Assembly (NCBI GenBank): GCA_000218745.1
Contig: GL947595.1
Location: 900,332 to 964,331, forward strand
Reading direction: 5' to 3'
Source of the DNA: Prochlorococcus marinus bv. HNLC2
GTDB taxonomy: Bacteria; Cyanobacteriota; Cyanobacteriia; PCC-6307; Cyanobiaceae
Length of the DNA stretch: 64,000 bases
The notes beneath the pieces were generated by a model, which worked only from the letters and a program-made list of their open reading frames with translations, was not told the origin of the DNA and did not search any database. The position numbers were made by a program, and so were the translations under genes. Each line of letters opens with the position of its first letter. Position 1 is the first letter of the stretch. Shown in pieces: positions 50,536 to 60,993 of this stretch.

Positions 50536-51081
50536 ATGATTAAAGATAATTTATTTCAATTAAAAATAGATTTGGTATTTAAATTTGATAAAAGTCTTAG
50601 ATTAAAAAATTTATTAAAAGAAGAAAATGATAATTTAATTTTTGAACATTATTTCTGGCAAGAAATATTTGAAGCATGGATGGATACCATTTTAAGTGAA
50701 AATAAATTTAGTTATTTATCTAATTTAAATTTGAAAAGGTATAATTTTTCATTAAGTTTTGAGATTATAGATGATGAATTAATTGCTGATCTTAATAAAA
50801 GGTGGCTAAATAAAAAAGGACCTACTGATGTTTTGTCTTTTCCAATTATCGCCGAAAATGATTTATATATTGAAATGCCTACTATTGAGTTAGGAGATTT
50901 ATTTATATCACTAGATACTGCTCAAAAACAATCAAAGGAATTTAATAATTCTTTAAAGGAAGAAATGATTTGGTTGGCTAGTCATGGCTTTTTACACTTA
51001 CTTGGATGGGATCATCGTGATAGTAATGAATTAGATAAAATGCTTTTTTTGCAAGAATATTTGATTTCAAAATTAAATTGA
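50536..51081 (+). CDS. ybeY: Endoribonuclease YbeY
   Basis: Metal-dependent RNase acting in 16S rRNA 3' maturation and ribosome quality control. The zinc site HGFLHLLGWDH holds three histidines, and GPTDVLSFP is the other family signature. 181 residues with a longer N-terminus than in E. coli, as in other cyanobacteria. 20 bp ahead of dgkA, the order common in many bacteria. Confidence 0.94.
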   Translation: MIKDNLFQLKIDLVFKFDKSLRLKNLLKEENDNLIFEHYFWQEIFEAWMDTILSENKFSYLSNLNLKRYNFSLSFEIIDDELIADLNKRWLNKKGPTDVLSFPIIAENDLYIEMPTIELGDLFISLDTAQKQSKEFNNSLKEEMIWLASHGFLHLLGWDHRDSNELDKMLFLQEYLISKLN

Positions 51082-51101
51082 ATGAAAGAAATTAAGATTT
51101 T

Positions 51102-51518
51102 ATGAATAAGAAAAAATCTACTTTAAATAAAAGAGGCCAATCCTTTAAAACTTCAAAAAATTTCTATGAAAGTTTAAATTATGCCTATACGGGTATAGTT
51201 TATTGTTTCAAATATTCTAGGAATTTTAGAATTCAGATCCTTTGCTCTTTAATAACAATTTTTTTAGGACGACTGCTTAAATTAAATGGTACTGAATCAA
51301 TAGTTATTCTTGCTACTATATTTTCGGTTTTGATCTTGGAAATATTAAATACTTCTATTGAATCGCTTGTTGATCTTGTAGTCGGTAATAATTACAGTAA
51401 ACTAGCAAAAATCTGTAAGGATTGTTCAGCAGCATCCGTATTAATAGCCTCTATTAATTCTATATTTGTTGCTGCGTATGTATTTTTTCCTAAAATTAAG
51501 ATGATCTTACTAACCTAA
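51102..51518 (+). CDS. dgkA: Diacylglycerol / undecaprenol kinase family
   Basis: Small integral membrane kinase with three helices after a 30-residue basic head. The active-site helix EILNTSIESLVDLV is clear and KICKDCSAASVLIAS follows. 138 residues. Substrate could be diacylglycerol or undecaprenol; sequence does not decide it. Confidence 0.9.
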   Translation: MNKKKSTLNKRGQSFKTSKNFYESLNYAYTGIVYCFKYSRNFRIQILCSLITIFLGRLLKLNGTESIVILATIFSVLILEILNTSIESLVDLVVGNNYSKLAKICKDCSAASVLIASINSIFVAAYVFFPKIKMILLT

Positions 51519-51524
51519 TAGATT

Positions 51525-52121
51525 ATGTTTTTAGTTATTGATAATTATGATAGTTTTACTTTCAACTTAGTCCAATATCTTGGGGAGTTATCTTCTGAAC
51601 ACTCTATTACGAAAGATATTTTGGTAAAAAGGAATGATGAAATTACTTTAGATGAAATTATTGAAATCAAACCAGATGCGATCTTATTATCTCCTGGTCC
51701 AGGAAACCCAGATCAATCAGGTATTTGCTTACCAATTTTAAAAGATATTTCACAAAATATTCCTACTTTAGGGGTTTGTCTTGGTCATCAAGCTTTGGCT
51801 CAGGCATATGGAGGAAATGTAATAATTGCTAAAGAATTAATGCATGGGAAAACTTCCAAAATTTTTCATACCAAAGAAGGCTTATTTAAAGATATCGATA
51901 GCCCTTTTATTGCTACTAGATATCATAGTTTAATTGTAGATTCGGTTACTTTACCCGCTTGTTTTGAAGTCACTGCTTATTTGGAGGACTCTACAATTAT
52001 GGGACTGGTTCATAAAGAATATAGACATATTCAAGGAGTACAGTTTCATCCAGAAAGTGTTTTAACACAATTTGGACATAAATTGATAAGTAATTTTCTT
52101 AAATTGGCTGAACAGATGTAA
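51525..52121 (+). CDS. trpG: Glutamine amidotransferase of anthranilate/aminodeoxychorismate synthase
   Basis: Class I glutaminase subunit providing ammonia for anthranilate (TrpE) and probably aminodeoxychorismate (PabB). The catalytic triad is visible: Cys in LGVCLGHQ, His and Glu in VQFHPESVL. DNYDSFTFNLVQYLG opens the protein. 198 residues. The synthase partner is not in the window. Confidence 0.93.
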   Translation: MFLVIDNYDSFTFNLVQYLGELSSEHSITKDILVKRNDEITLDEIIEIKPDAILLSPGPGNPDQSGICLPILKDISQNIPTLGVCLGHQALAQAYGGNVIIAKELMHGKTSKIFHTKEGLFKDIDSPFIATRYHSLIVDSVTLPACFEVTAYLEDSTIMGLVHKEYRHIQGVQFHPESVLTQFGHKLISNFLKLAEQM

Positions 52122-52147
52122 AATCTAAAGTTAAAAGACTTAGAGTT

Positions 52148-52864
52148 TTGAAAATTAACAAATCACTCCTAATATTAATATTTAGCTTTTTGCTACCCTC
52201 ATCTGTTTTGGCAGAGGATTTATTTATAAAGAGTTATGGACATAGTAATTTCTTAATTGAGGGTGATGGTAAATCTATAATTTTAAATCCATATAAATCA
52301 GTAGGTTGTGCATCAAATTTAAAAAAAGCTAAATTTTCAGGGGCAGATTTTATTTTAGCAAGTTCAAGATTAGCTGATGAAGGATATAATCCTTCTAATT
52401 TACTAATGTTTGTAGATCCTGGTTCTTATAAGTATAATGAAATTCTCTTTCAGGGTGTACCTATTGCTCATGATAGGTTTGGAGGAAGAAGGTTTGGAAT
52501 GGCAACAGTATGGACTTGGACACAAAGTAATTTAAAAATTGTTCATATGACTGGAGCTGCTGGAGAAATTAATTTTAAGGATAAAATACTATTGTCTAAA
52601 CCAGATATCCTATTTATTTCTATAGGAGGAGGAGATAAATCTTATAATAGTAAAGAAGCTATAGAAATTATAAAAGAATTACAGCCTAAGATTATTATTC
52701 CTGCTCATTATCTTCCAAGTAATAAATTACCTGATAATTGTCAATTTACAAGTTCAGATTTGTTTTTGAAAAATATGAAAGGGTTTAAAATAAAAAATTT
52801 TCGAAATAGTTTGAAAATAAACTCTAATAAGATATCCGACAAAACAATATATTTAGTAAATTAA
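52148..52864 (+). CDS. Exported beta-lactamase-fold protein with degenerate metal site
   Basis: 238 residues from TTG 52148. The signal peptide (about 1-22, LLILIFSFLLPSSVLA) predicts export. SYGHSNFLIEGDGKSIILNPY is the UlaG-like opening of the metallo-beta-lactamase fold, and PAHYLP near the end is the usual last-histidine strand. The HxHxDH motif that should follow the ILAS strand is replaced by SSRLADEGYN, so at least one metal site is lost. Function unknown. Confidence 0.78.
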   Translation: MKINKSLLILIFSFLLPSSVLAEDLFIKSYGHSNFLIEGDGKSIILNPYKSVGCASNLKKAKFSGADFILASSRLADEGYNPSNLLMFVDPGSYKYNEILFQGVPIAHDRFGGRRFGMATVWTWTQSNLKIVHMTGAAGEINFKDKILLSKPDILFISIGGGDKSYNSKEAIEIIKELQPKIIIPAHYLPSNKLPDNCQFTSSDLFLKNMKGFKIKNFRNSLKINSNKISDKTIYLVN

Positions 52865-52865
52865 T

Positions 52866-53975
52866 TTATTTAAGGTCTAAATCTTCATAAGTTTTCCAGA
52901 ATAATTCCATTTGCTCTTTAGTTCCAATACTAACTCGGATTGATCCTTCAATATATTTTTTGTTACTCATATTTCTAATAAGTATTCCTCTTTTTCGCAT
53001 ATCTTTTTCTAATTCATTTGGTTCTTTATTAGGCCACATTAGAAAATAATTGCCTCCACTAAAGTGGCTTCTGATATTTATATTTTTGAATTTATTCATA
53101 ATCCAATTTCTCGCTTTCTTTACTTGTAAAACATAATTACTTATATATTCATAATCCTCAATTGCAGCTATTGCTGCAGTCACAGCGAAACTATTTACAT
53201 CATATGGCCCAGTAACTTTTTTAATATATTGCATTATTTTTTCATTACCAAATGCAAATCCTATTCTGAGTCCTGCTAATCCAGCAGTCTTTGATAAAGA
53301 TTGTATTACTATAATATTTTTTGTGTTTTTAAAATTAATTTTCTTTAGGAGACTATCACCTTCAAATTTCTCATAAAGTTCATCAACAACTATTAAAGCT
53401 TCTCTATGCCTTTGCGCTAAATCAATTATTTTTTCAGCCTTTAAAATTGTTCCTGTAGGATTATTCGGATTACATATAAATATTAATTTAGGATTATATT
53501 TTTTTATTTTATTTTCAAAATCTTTAAGAGGGAATAAAAAATTATTTCCTTCATATGGAGTTGTAATTATTTTCATTCCTTGTATTTCCGCACATGGAAA
53601 GTAATAGCCAAAAGTAGGATTAGTTGTTAAAAAGAATTTATTCTTTGCGCCAAAAGTATTAAATATAGAATTAATTGCAGCATCAGCTCCATTAAATATT
53701 CCTATTTCTTCATAATCAAAATTTTCAAAATTTTGATATTTTGTGCATAAAATTTTTTTGAGAAAATTATATTCTGGATAGACAGAAATCTCATTAAGTT
53801 TTATTGATTGAATTGCCTCATAAACTTTTGGACTTGGACCTAGTGTATTTTCATTGAAATCTAATCTCAATAATTTTCTTCTGTCCTCCAATGGTGCAGA
53901 ATAAGATTTCATATTGATAATCTCTTTTTTAGGCTCAGGATTACAATTATTTTTATTTTTAAATAAAGACATCAC
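52866..53975 (-). CDS. hisC: Histidinol-phosphate aminotransferase family
   Basis: Fold-type I PLP aminotransferase, 369 residues. [16 protein letters not shown] opens the domain, [11 protein letters not shown] is the cofactor region, and the PLP lysine lies in [16 protein letters not shown]. This is HisC-like; a CobC/threonine-phosphate role is an alternative. The start overlaps the stop of argS (ATGA), so they are cotranscribed. Confidence 0.82.
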   Translation of the reverse strand: MMSLFKNKNNCNPEPKKEIINMKSYSAPLEDRRKLLRLDFNENTLGPSPKVYEAIQSIKLNEISVYPEYNFLKKILCTKYQNFENFDYEEIGIFNGADAAINSIFNTFGAKNKFFLTTNPTFGYYFPCAEIQGMKIITTPYEGNNFLFPLKDFENKIKKYNPKLIFICNPNNPTGTILKAEKIIDLAQRHREALIVVDELYEKFEGDSLLKKINFKNTKNIIVIQSLSKTAGLAGLRIGFAFGNEKIMQYIKKVTGPYDVNSFAVTAAIAAIEDYEYISNYVLQVKKARNWIMNKFKNINIRSHFSGGNYFLMWPNKEPNELEKDMRKRGILIRNMSNKKYIEGSIRVSIGTKEQMELFWKTYEDLDLK

Positions 53976-55768
53976 ATTCTTTCAAGAGTTTCAATACCAA
54001 GAATATTTAAACTTAATTTTAATGTCTTTTCAGTTATGTAGCATAATAATAGTCTTGATTGTTTGATATTTTTTTCTGCCTTTAGAATACTTAATTGATC
54101 ATAAAATCTATTAAAAATCTGGCATATTTCATATAAGTAATTACAAATTCTATTAGGCATAAGTTCATTTTCTGCAGAAATAATTATTTCATCAAATTTC
54201 AATAATTTTTTAATAAGTCTCCATTCTTGTATTTCATTAAACAATATTTTATCTAAATTAATTTCATCTTCTTTGAAATTATTTTTACGTTTTATTCCTG
54301 CAATCCTCACAACAGTATATAAAAGATAAGGCGCAGTATTACCATTTAAAGCAAGCATTTTATCAAAACTAAATTGATAATTTGTAATTCTATTTTGGCT
54401 TAAATCAGCATATTTCACAGCACTTATTCCAATAATTTTTGAAGTATTTTCTATGAAATCCTTGTTTTCTTTACGATTTTCTTTTTCTAATCTAAGCTTC
54501 AAATCATTTTCTGCTCTTTTGATTGATTCATTTAATAAATCTTTAAGGCGAATAGTTTCACCCTCTCTTGTTTTTAGCTTTTTGCCATCAACTCCTTGAA
54601 CTAATCCAAAAGGGACATGGGTGACTTGGCAATTTTTTGGAATCCATTGTGCTTTTTCAGCAACTTGAAAAACAGCAGAAAAGTGATTTGATTGACCTTG
54701 ATCAGTCACGTATATTATTCGATATGCTCCATCTCCATTAGGTGCTTTATTAAATCTATATTTTAATGCTGCTAAATCAGTAGTAGCGTAATTAAATCCT
54801 CCATCTTTTTTTTGAATTATTAGCGGCAGTGGTTTACCTTCCTTGTTTTTCATGCCTTCTAAAAAGACACATTTAGCTTTTTGGTCTTCAACTATAATAT
54901 TTTTAGATTCCAGTTCTTGGACTATATTTTTTAAATATTTATTATAAAAAGACTCACCTCTTTCTTCAATTTTTATATTGAGAATATTATAAATATTATT
55001 AAATTCTTTTCTTGATTGATTGCAAAGCAATTTCCATGCAGATATTGATTCTGCATTACCTTGTTGAAGGTTAATTACTTCTTGTCTAGCTTTTTCCTGA
55101 AAATTAATATCATTATCAAATCTTTTTTTAGATGATTTATAGAATTCTACTAAGTCACCTAAATTAATATTTTCTGTACTTTTTAGTGCATCTGGATAAA
55201 CATCTTTTAGATGACTAATTAACATTCCAAATTGAGTCCCCCAATCTCCTACATGATTAATTCTGAGAACTTTAAATCCTCTAAATTCAAAAATTTTAGC
55301 TAATGAATCTCCAATTATAGTAGATCTAAGATGTCCTACATGCATCTCTTTTGCGATATTTGGACTTGAAAAGTCAATAATTATTTTTTTTTCTTTTTCT
55401 ATTTTTGGGACATTAAGTCTCTCAGATTTATAATTTAAAATTAATTCATTTATAAAAATATTTTTTTTTAATTTTATGTTTATGAATCCTGGACCTGCTA
55501 TTTCTAAGTCTTCTACCATATTTGTAATATCATCATTGGCTCTTATTAATTTTAAAATTTCTGATGCTATAACTTTAGGATTTTTCTTGCAAATCTTTGA
55601 TAGTATTAAACTAACATTAGATTGGAAATCACCAAATTCTTCTTTTGTTGATGCTACTAAAATATTTTCACGAACCTTATCAAATTCCTCTGATTTATTA
55701 TTTAACTTAAGATAACTTAAGATAGAATCTTCAAAAAATTTTGTAAGTTTATTAAAGATAAGAATCAT
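53972..55768 (-). CDS. argS: Arginyl-tRNA synthetase
   Basis: Class I synthetase, 598 residues. [12 protein letters not shown] is the HIGH motif and [14 protein letters not shown] the KMSKS equivalent. The N-terminal Add-1 domain and C-terminal anticodon domain ([14 protein letters not shown]) are present. 31 bp behind nadC on the same strand. Confidence 0.95.
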   Translation of the reverse strand: MILIFNKLTKFFEDSILSYLKLNNKSEEFDKVRENILVASTKEEFGDFQSNVSLILSKICKKNPKVIASEILKLIRANDDITNMVEDLEIAGPGFINIKLKKNIFINELILNYKSERLNVPKIEKEKKIIIDFSSPNIAKEMHVGHLRSTIIGDSLAKIFEFRGFKVLRINHVGDWGTQFGMLISHLKDVYPDALKSTENINLGDLVEFYKSSKKRFDNDINFQEKARQEVINLQQGNAESISAWKLLCNQSRKEFNNIYNILNIKIEERGESFYNKYLKNIVQELESKNIIVEDQKAKCVFLEGMKNKEGKPLPLIIQKKDGGFNYATTDLAALKYRFNKAPNGDGAYRIIYVTDQGQSNHFSAVFQVAEKAQWIPKNCQVTHVPFGLVQGVDGKKLKTREGETIRLKDLLNESIKRAENDLKLRLEKENRKENKDFIENTSKIIGISAVKYADLSQNRITNYQFSFDKMLALNGNTAPYLLYTVVRIAGIKRKNNFKEDEINLDKILFNEIQEWRLIKKLLKFDEIIISAENELMPNRICNYLYEICQIFNRFYDQLSILKAEKNIKQSRLLLCYITEKTLKLSLNILGIETLERM

Positions 55769-55799
55769 GAAATATATCTAAAAATGATCTATTTATTAC

Positions 55800-56660
55800 T
55801 TAAATATAACGCATACTAAAATCAATCCACTTACTTTTTGTAACTGAAGAACTAGTTGAAATAAAATCTATACCTTCAATTAAATATTTATCAATTTCTA
55901 AGTGATTTATCCCAGAAACTTCAATAATTAATTGCTTATTATTTTTTTTGTAAAGTTCTTTAGAAGTCATCCTTAATTCTTTGATAGATTTTCTTAGTAG
56001 ATCTGGATTTATTTCATCTAGTAAAATACTATCTGCTCCTGCAATAATTGCTTCTTTAGCTTGTTCAATTGTCTCGGCTTCAATAATAATATGAGAAGTA
56101 AAAGGTATATTTTCTCTTAATCTCTTGACTGTATTTATTAAATTATCTGACCATGCGATATGGTTTTCTTTTATCATTGCAGCATCATAAAGACCCATTC
56201 GGTGATTTATTCCACCACCGCATTTAAATGCATATTTTTCAAAAATTCTCAATCCTGGAGTAGTTTTCCTTGTATCGGCTAATTTTATATCTGTATTTTT
56301 TAATTTTTCTACTATTTTATATGTAAATGAGGCTACTCCTGAGAGATGCATAGCTATATTTAGAGCAGTTCTCTCCAATGATAAAAGGCTTATAGCTTTA
56401 CCATTTAATTCAAGAATTATTTGATTTTTACTAAATTTTTCCCCATCAGTTATCAAAAAATTATATTCAATTTCTTTATCAATTTTTTCAAATAAAAGTT
56501 TTAGTATTTCTACTCCACAGAATATCCCATCCTCTTTAGCTATCCATTTTGCTTTTACTTTATCTTTTGTAATTGCATATTTAGTTAAATCACCTTTTCC
56601 AATATCTTCATCAATCCATTCATCTATTTTTTTTGAAATGTATGGTGTATTCCAGTGCAC
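55800..56660 (-). CDS. nadC: Quinolinate phosphoribosyltransferase
   Basis: Makes nicotinate mononucleotide from quinolinate in NAD synthesis. ADTRKTTPGLR, KCGGGINHRMGLYD and MIKENH are active-site segments. 286 residues, normal length. Together with nadK elsewhere in the window it serves the pyridine nucleotide supply. Confidence 0.95.
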   Translation of the reverse strand: MHWNTPYISKKIDEWIDEDIGKGDLTKYAITKDKVKAKWIAKEDGIFCGVEILKLLFEKIDKEIEYNFLITDGEKFSKNQIILELNGKAISLLSLERTALNIAMHLSGVASFTYKIVEKLKNTDIKLADTRKTTPGLRIFEKYAFKCGGGINHRMGLYDAAMIKENHIAWSDNLINTVKRLRENIPFTSHIIIEAETIEQAKEAIIAGADSILLDEINPDLLRKSIKELRMTSKELYKKNNKQLIIEVSGINHLEIDKYLIEGIDFISTSSSVTKSKWIDFSMRYI

Positions 56661-56718
56661 GATTTAAATTTTATGAGATATATTTTCTAAACTATTCTAA
56701 CCTTTTAAGTACTATTAT

Positions 56719-58107
56719 TTATTTTCCAATACAAAATTTAGAAAATATATTATCAAGTAATTGTTCATTTAATTCTTCACCAGTTAACTTTGATAAGTTT
56801 TTAATACTATCTCTTAGTTCAATTGAGAGAAGATCAAATGGTAATTTATTTTTTATTATCTGTTTAGTATCATTTAGATTTTTTAAAGAACTAATTAGAT
56901 TTGATAATTGTCTATCATTTAAAAAGATTTCGATATTTTCAGATCTTTCAGAACTACATTTTTTAATTATTTCATTAATAAGTTTTTGTTCTCCTATCTT
57001 ATTTTTAATGCTCATATAAATTGTATTTCGAGATTGATTGTTTGATTCTGAAAAATCTTTTTCTACAATATCTAATTTATTACCAATTAAAGTAATTAAT
57101 TTTTGATTAGGAATTTTCTTTATTATTTTTTCATCCTCCAAATCAAGCCCTTTTTCAATATCAAATATATAAATTATGTAATCAGCTTTTTTTATCATTT
57201 CTAAGCTTTTGCTAATACCAATATTTTCTATGATTCCTGTTGTTTCTCTTATTCCAGCTGTATCTATTATTTTTATTGGGATATTATGTATTGTTAAATC
57301 CACTTCTATAATATCTCTTGTAGTTCCTGGAATATTAGTAACAATTGCTTTGTTTTGCTTAGAAAGTAAATTTAATAAAGAGCTTTTACCTGCATTTGTT
57401 TTCCCAATTAAAGCTATAGAAATACCATTATGAATATATGAATTTCTTTTTTGGGTTTCAACTAAAGAATTAATTTCATTTTTAATTTTATTTAAGTCTT
57501 TTTCAAATTTTATATAGTCGAAATCTTTAAAATCCTCTTCAAAATCTACTCTAGCTTCAATTTCTGCAAGTTGTTCTATTAGATTATTTTTTATTAAATC
57601 TATTTTTTCTTTAATGAGTCCTTTTACTCCATTGAAGGCTAATTCTGCAGATCTAACATTTTTTGAACTTATAAGTTGATTAATTGATTCTGCTTGAGTT
57701 AAATCAATTTTCCCATTAAGAAAAGCTCTTTGACTAAATTCACCATGATTAGCTAATCTTATTTTCCCTGTTTTTATAAGTAATTCTAAAATTCTATTTA
57801 CTACAATAATTCCTCCATGACAATGTATCTCAACAATATCCTCTCCCGTAAAGCTATTAGGAGATTTCATAACTAAAACTAAAATTTCATCTAAATATTT
57901 ATCTTCAGAAATATCTTTAGCAAATCCATGGAAAACTCTATGGGATTTCCAAGCAAGCTTTGATTTTGTTTCAATAATTGTCTTGCATATTTGAATTGAA
58001 TCTGCGCCCGATATTCTAATGACCGCGATTCCACCTTCACCAATATTGATTGCAGTAGCAATTGCTGCAATTGTATCTTCCATAGTAATTATTGAGTTCA
58101 TTCTCAC
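56719..58107 (-). CDS. mnmE: tRNA modification GTPase MnmE
   Basis: With MnmG it adds the carboxymethylaminomethyl group at U34. N-terminal folate-binding domain, then the G domain with [12 protein letters not shown] (G1), DTAGIRET (G3) and GNKLD (G4), and the C-terminal CIGK end with its essential cysteine. 462 residues. nadC lies 58 bp downstream. Confidence 0.96.
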   Translation of the reverse strand: MRMNSIITMEDTIAAIATAINIGEGGIAVIRISGADSIQICKTIIETKSKLAWKSHRVFHGFAKDISEDKYLDEILVLVMKSPNSFTGEDIVEIHCHGGIIVVNRILELLIKTGKIRLANHGEFSQRAFLNGKIDLTQAESINQLISSKNVRSAELAFNGVKGLIKEKIDLIKNNLIEQLAEIEARVDFEEDFKDFDYIKFEKDLNKIKNEINSLVETQKRNSYIHNGISIALIGKTNAGKSSLLNLLSKQNKAIVTNIPGTTRDIIEVDLTIHNIPIKIIDTAGIRETTGIIENIGISKSLEMIKKADYIIYIFDIEKGLDLEDEKIIKKIPNQKLITLIGNKLDIVEKDFSESNNQSRNTIYMSIKNKIGEQKLINEIIKKCSSERSENIEIFLNDRQLSNLISSLKNLNDTKQIIKNKLPFDLLSIELRDSIKNLSKLTGEELNEQLLDNIFSKFCIGK

Positions 58108-58161
58108 TTTGTATAAGATATTTAAGTAAGATAGATTTAAAAATCTGATCTTAGTTTTTAA

Positions 58162-58614
58162 TTGATGAAATTAATAAAAGATTTAAATTTTAAAAAAATT
58201 CTATCACTATTTTTGGAACAAAATGGTAGTCCTTTTTTTAATGCAAAAGGAATAGCTTTTGGTGTTTTTAGTGGATGTTTTCCTTTTTTTGGTTTTCAAA
58301 CTTTATTAGGAGTATTTCTTGCACAAATAGGCAGAGGTAATATTGTTTTAGCAGCCATTGGAACTTGGGTAAGTAATCCTTTTACATATATACCACTTTA
58401 TCTTTTCAATTATAAATTAGGAGCATTTGTTTTACGAAATCCAGAAAATATAATAATCCAACCTAACTTAATTAAAGAAGATTTTTGGGGCCAGGGTTGG
58501 TTTTTTACCTCAAGATTAATTATGGGATCTTCATTAGTAGGATTATTTTTGGGATTTATTTGTGGATTACTAGCTTATCTCTTTTACAAAAGAAAATACA
58601 AAAATTTAATTTGA
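58162..58614 (+). CDS. DUF2062 membrane protein
   Basis: 150 residues with three or four membrane helices. [21 protein letters not shown] and [17 protein letters not shown] are the family signature. Function unknown. Divergent from mnmE across 54 bp, and convergent with the relA-like gene, 6 bp apart. Confidence 0.85.
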   Translation: MMKLIKDLNFKKILSLFLEQNGSPFFNAKGIAFGVFSGCFPFFGFQTLLGVFLAQIGRGNIVLAAIGTWVSNPFTYIPLYLFNYKLGAFVLRNPENIIIQPNLIKEDFWGQGWFFTSRLIMGSSLVGLFLGFICGLLAYLFYKRKYKNLI

Positions 58615-58620
58615 TTATTT

Positions 58621-60936
58621 TTATGATTTTGTTAATTCAACTCTAGCGATATCAATAACATCTGCCATTGATTTAATTTGATCCATTGTTTTATTTAACT
58701 GGTTAGAACTTTCCAACTCAACGCAAAGATTTATTATTGCAGGTTTTCCAAATGCTGTTTTCACACTTGCATCACTTACGTTAATTCCTTTATCAGATAA
58801 ACGCATCAATATATCTTTTAAGACACCTACCCTATCTATTACTTCTATCCTTAATTGTATTGGAAACTTATTATTTTTAATTTTATTATTGTCATTCCAT
58901 CCAACTGGGAGTCTTCTTTCTACAGGAATATTATTTATATTTTCGCACTCTCTCCTATGAATAGTTATCCCATGATTACCTAATGATACAGCTCCAATTA
59001 TTTCTTCGCCCGGTAAAGGACTACAGCATTTACCAATTCTAAAGTCAAGACCTTCAATTCCTGAAATAGGAGATTTTTGAGTATTTATGGACTCAGATTT
59101 ATTTGAAATATATCTCTCTTTAATATTATGAGTAATTGAGATATTGGTTTCATTCTGAATTTTTTCAGTGTGGACTTTAATTTCTTCTCTTAATCTATTC
59201 AGTACTTGATGTAATGTTAATCCTCCAAATCCTAGAGATGCCAAAATGTCTTCAGTAGATTTTAAATTACATCTTTGAGCAACTTTTTTCATAGCTTCAC
59301 TTGACATTAATGCTTCAAATCCATTTTTCCCAACTTCCTTCTCTAATAAATCTTTGCCTCTTTTTATAGTTTCATCTCTATGACTTTTTTTATACCATTG
59401 TCTAATCCTATTTTTAGCAGTAGGAGTAACTACAAAATTTAACCAATCTAAGCTAGGACTGGCATTATTACTAGTTAATATTTCAATAAAATCACCGTTA
59501 TTAAGTTTAGTGGAAAGTGGAGATAATTTTTCGTTAATTCTTATTCCACTACAATGATTACCTACTTCGGAATGAATTCTATAAGCAAAATCAATAGCAG
59601 TAGATCCCTTTCTTAAGCCAACTACATCTCCTTTAGGAGTGATAACAAAAACTTCTTCATCAAATAGATCTTCTTTAATAGAAGCTAAATAATCATTATG
59701 GTCTTTTTCAGTTCCTTCCTCTTGCCATTCTACTAACTGTCTGAACCAATTAAATCTTTCAGCTTTGCCAATAGCAGGAGATCCTCCCTCCTTATATTTC
59801 CAATGAGCGGCGATTCCAAATTCTGCAACTTGATGCATTTCGCTAGTTCTAATTTGGATCTCAACTGGCCTAAATCTTCCAATAACAGATGTATGTAGAG
59901 ATTGGTATCCATTAGGTTTTGGTAATCCAATATAGTCTTTAAATCTTCCTGGTATTGGTTTGAAAGTATCATGGACAACTGCTAAAGCTCTATAACAATA
60001 TTCAGTATTAGATGTAATTATTCTAAGTGCAGCAACATCATAAATTTCGTGGAATTGTTTTTGTTGCCTTTTCATTTTGCTCCATATTCCATAAAGGTGT
60101 TTTGGCCTACCTTTAATCTCAAAATTGGTTAATCCTGCATGAAGTAAATTATTTTTTATGAGATTTAAGGTTTCATCTAATCTTTTTTCTCTATCACTCC
60201 TTTTAATTGCAATTTGGTTCTTCAAATTCTCATATGCTTCTGGTTCAAGAAATTTAAAAGCTAAATCCTCTAATTCCCATTTAAATCTATTTATACCTAA
60301 TCTATTAGCTAATGGAGCATAAATTTCTTTAGTTTCCCTAGCAATTCTTTTTTGTCTTTCTTCATTTAGCCATTCAATTGTCCTCATATTATGAAGTCGA
60401 TCAGCAAGTTTAACGAGAACAACTCTTATATCACTTGCCATTGATAAAAACATTTTTCTAAGATTTTCAGCCTGAGCTTCAGTTCTATTATTGAAATGAA
60501 TACCTCCCAATTTTGTTACGCCTTCAACTAATATTTTTATTTCTGAACCAAAATTTTCTTCAATATAATCTAGTTGAATCCCAGTATCTTCGACAACATC
60601 ATGAAGAAGACCAGCAGCAATAACAGAAGGGCTAGCACCAATTTCTTTTAATAATCCTGCTACTGCAATTGGATGAATGATATATGGTTCACCACTTGCT
60701 CTTAATTGTCCATCATGTGCTTTATAAGCTAATTTAAATGCTTTTGCTATTAATCTTTGATTACTATATTTATTTGAGTTAGTATTTTCTAATTTAAGAA
60801 GATTATCCTCTAGCCATGAAGGTAATTTAACTTTATATATAGACGATTCACTTTCATATTTTTTATTTTCAGGCAAAATGGATTTTGAAACCTTTGGTTT
60901 CTTTTTCTCGTTTGAATTTGTTTGTGTTTCAAACAT
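58621..60936 (-). CDS. spoT: RelA/SpoT-family (p)ppGpp synthetase/hydrolase
   Basis: Alarmone enzyme of 771 residues. HD hydrolase domain with H112-D113 in LHDVVEDT, then the synthetase domain (FKDYIGLPKPNGYQSLHTSV), TGS (IRINEKLSPLSTKLNNGDFIEILTSN region) and a C-terminal ACT domain. The intact HD motif suggests a bifunctional Rel/SpoT type, the only such long protein visible here. Divergent from the ABC gene with 57 bp. Confidence 0.93.
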   Translation of the reverse strand: MFETQTNSNEKKKPKVSKSILPENKKYESESSIYKVKLPSWLEDNLLKLENTNSNKYSNQRLIAKAFKLAYKAHDGQLRASGEPYIIHPIAVAGLLKEIGASPSVIAAGLLHDVVEDTGIQLDYIEENFGSEIKILVEGVTKLGGIHFNNRTEAQAENLRKMFLSMASDIRVVLVKLADRLHNMRTIEWLNEERQKRIARETKEIYAPLANRLGINRFKWELEDLAFKFLEPEAYENLKNQIAIKRSDREKRLDETLNLIKNNLLHAGLTNFEIKGRPKHLYGIWSKMKRQQKQFHEIYDVAALRIITSNTEYCYRALAVVHDTFKPIPGRFKDYIGLPKPNGYQSLHTSVIGRFRPVEIQIRTSEMHQVAEFGIAAHWKYKEGGSPAIGKAERFNWFRQLVEWQEEGTEKDHNDYLASIKEDLFDEEVFVITPKGDVVGLRKGSTAIDFAYRIHSEVGNHCSGIRINEKLSPLSTKLNNGDFIEILTSNNASPSLDWLNFVVTPTAKNRIRQWYKKSHRDETIKRGKDLLEKEVGKNGFEALMSSEAMKKVAQRCNLKSTEDILASLGFGGLTLHQVLNRLREEIKVHTEKIQNETNISITHNIKERYISNKSESINTQKSPISGIEGLDFRIGKCCSPLPGEEIIGAVSLGNHGITIHRRECENINNIPVERRLPVGWNDNNKIKNNKFPIQLRIEVIDRVGVLKDILMRLSDKGINVSDASVKTAFGKPAIINLCVELESSNQLNKTMDQIKSMADVIDIARVELTKS

Positions 60937-60993
60937 AGAGGAATTTGCCTTTAATTTAGTTTATTTACTCCTGGTAAAGTTTGCTACAAAATC

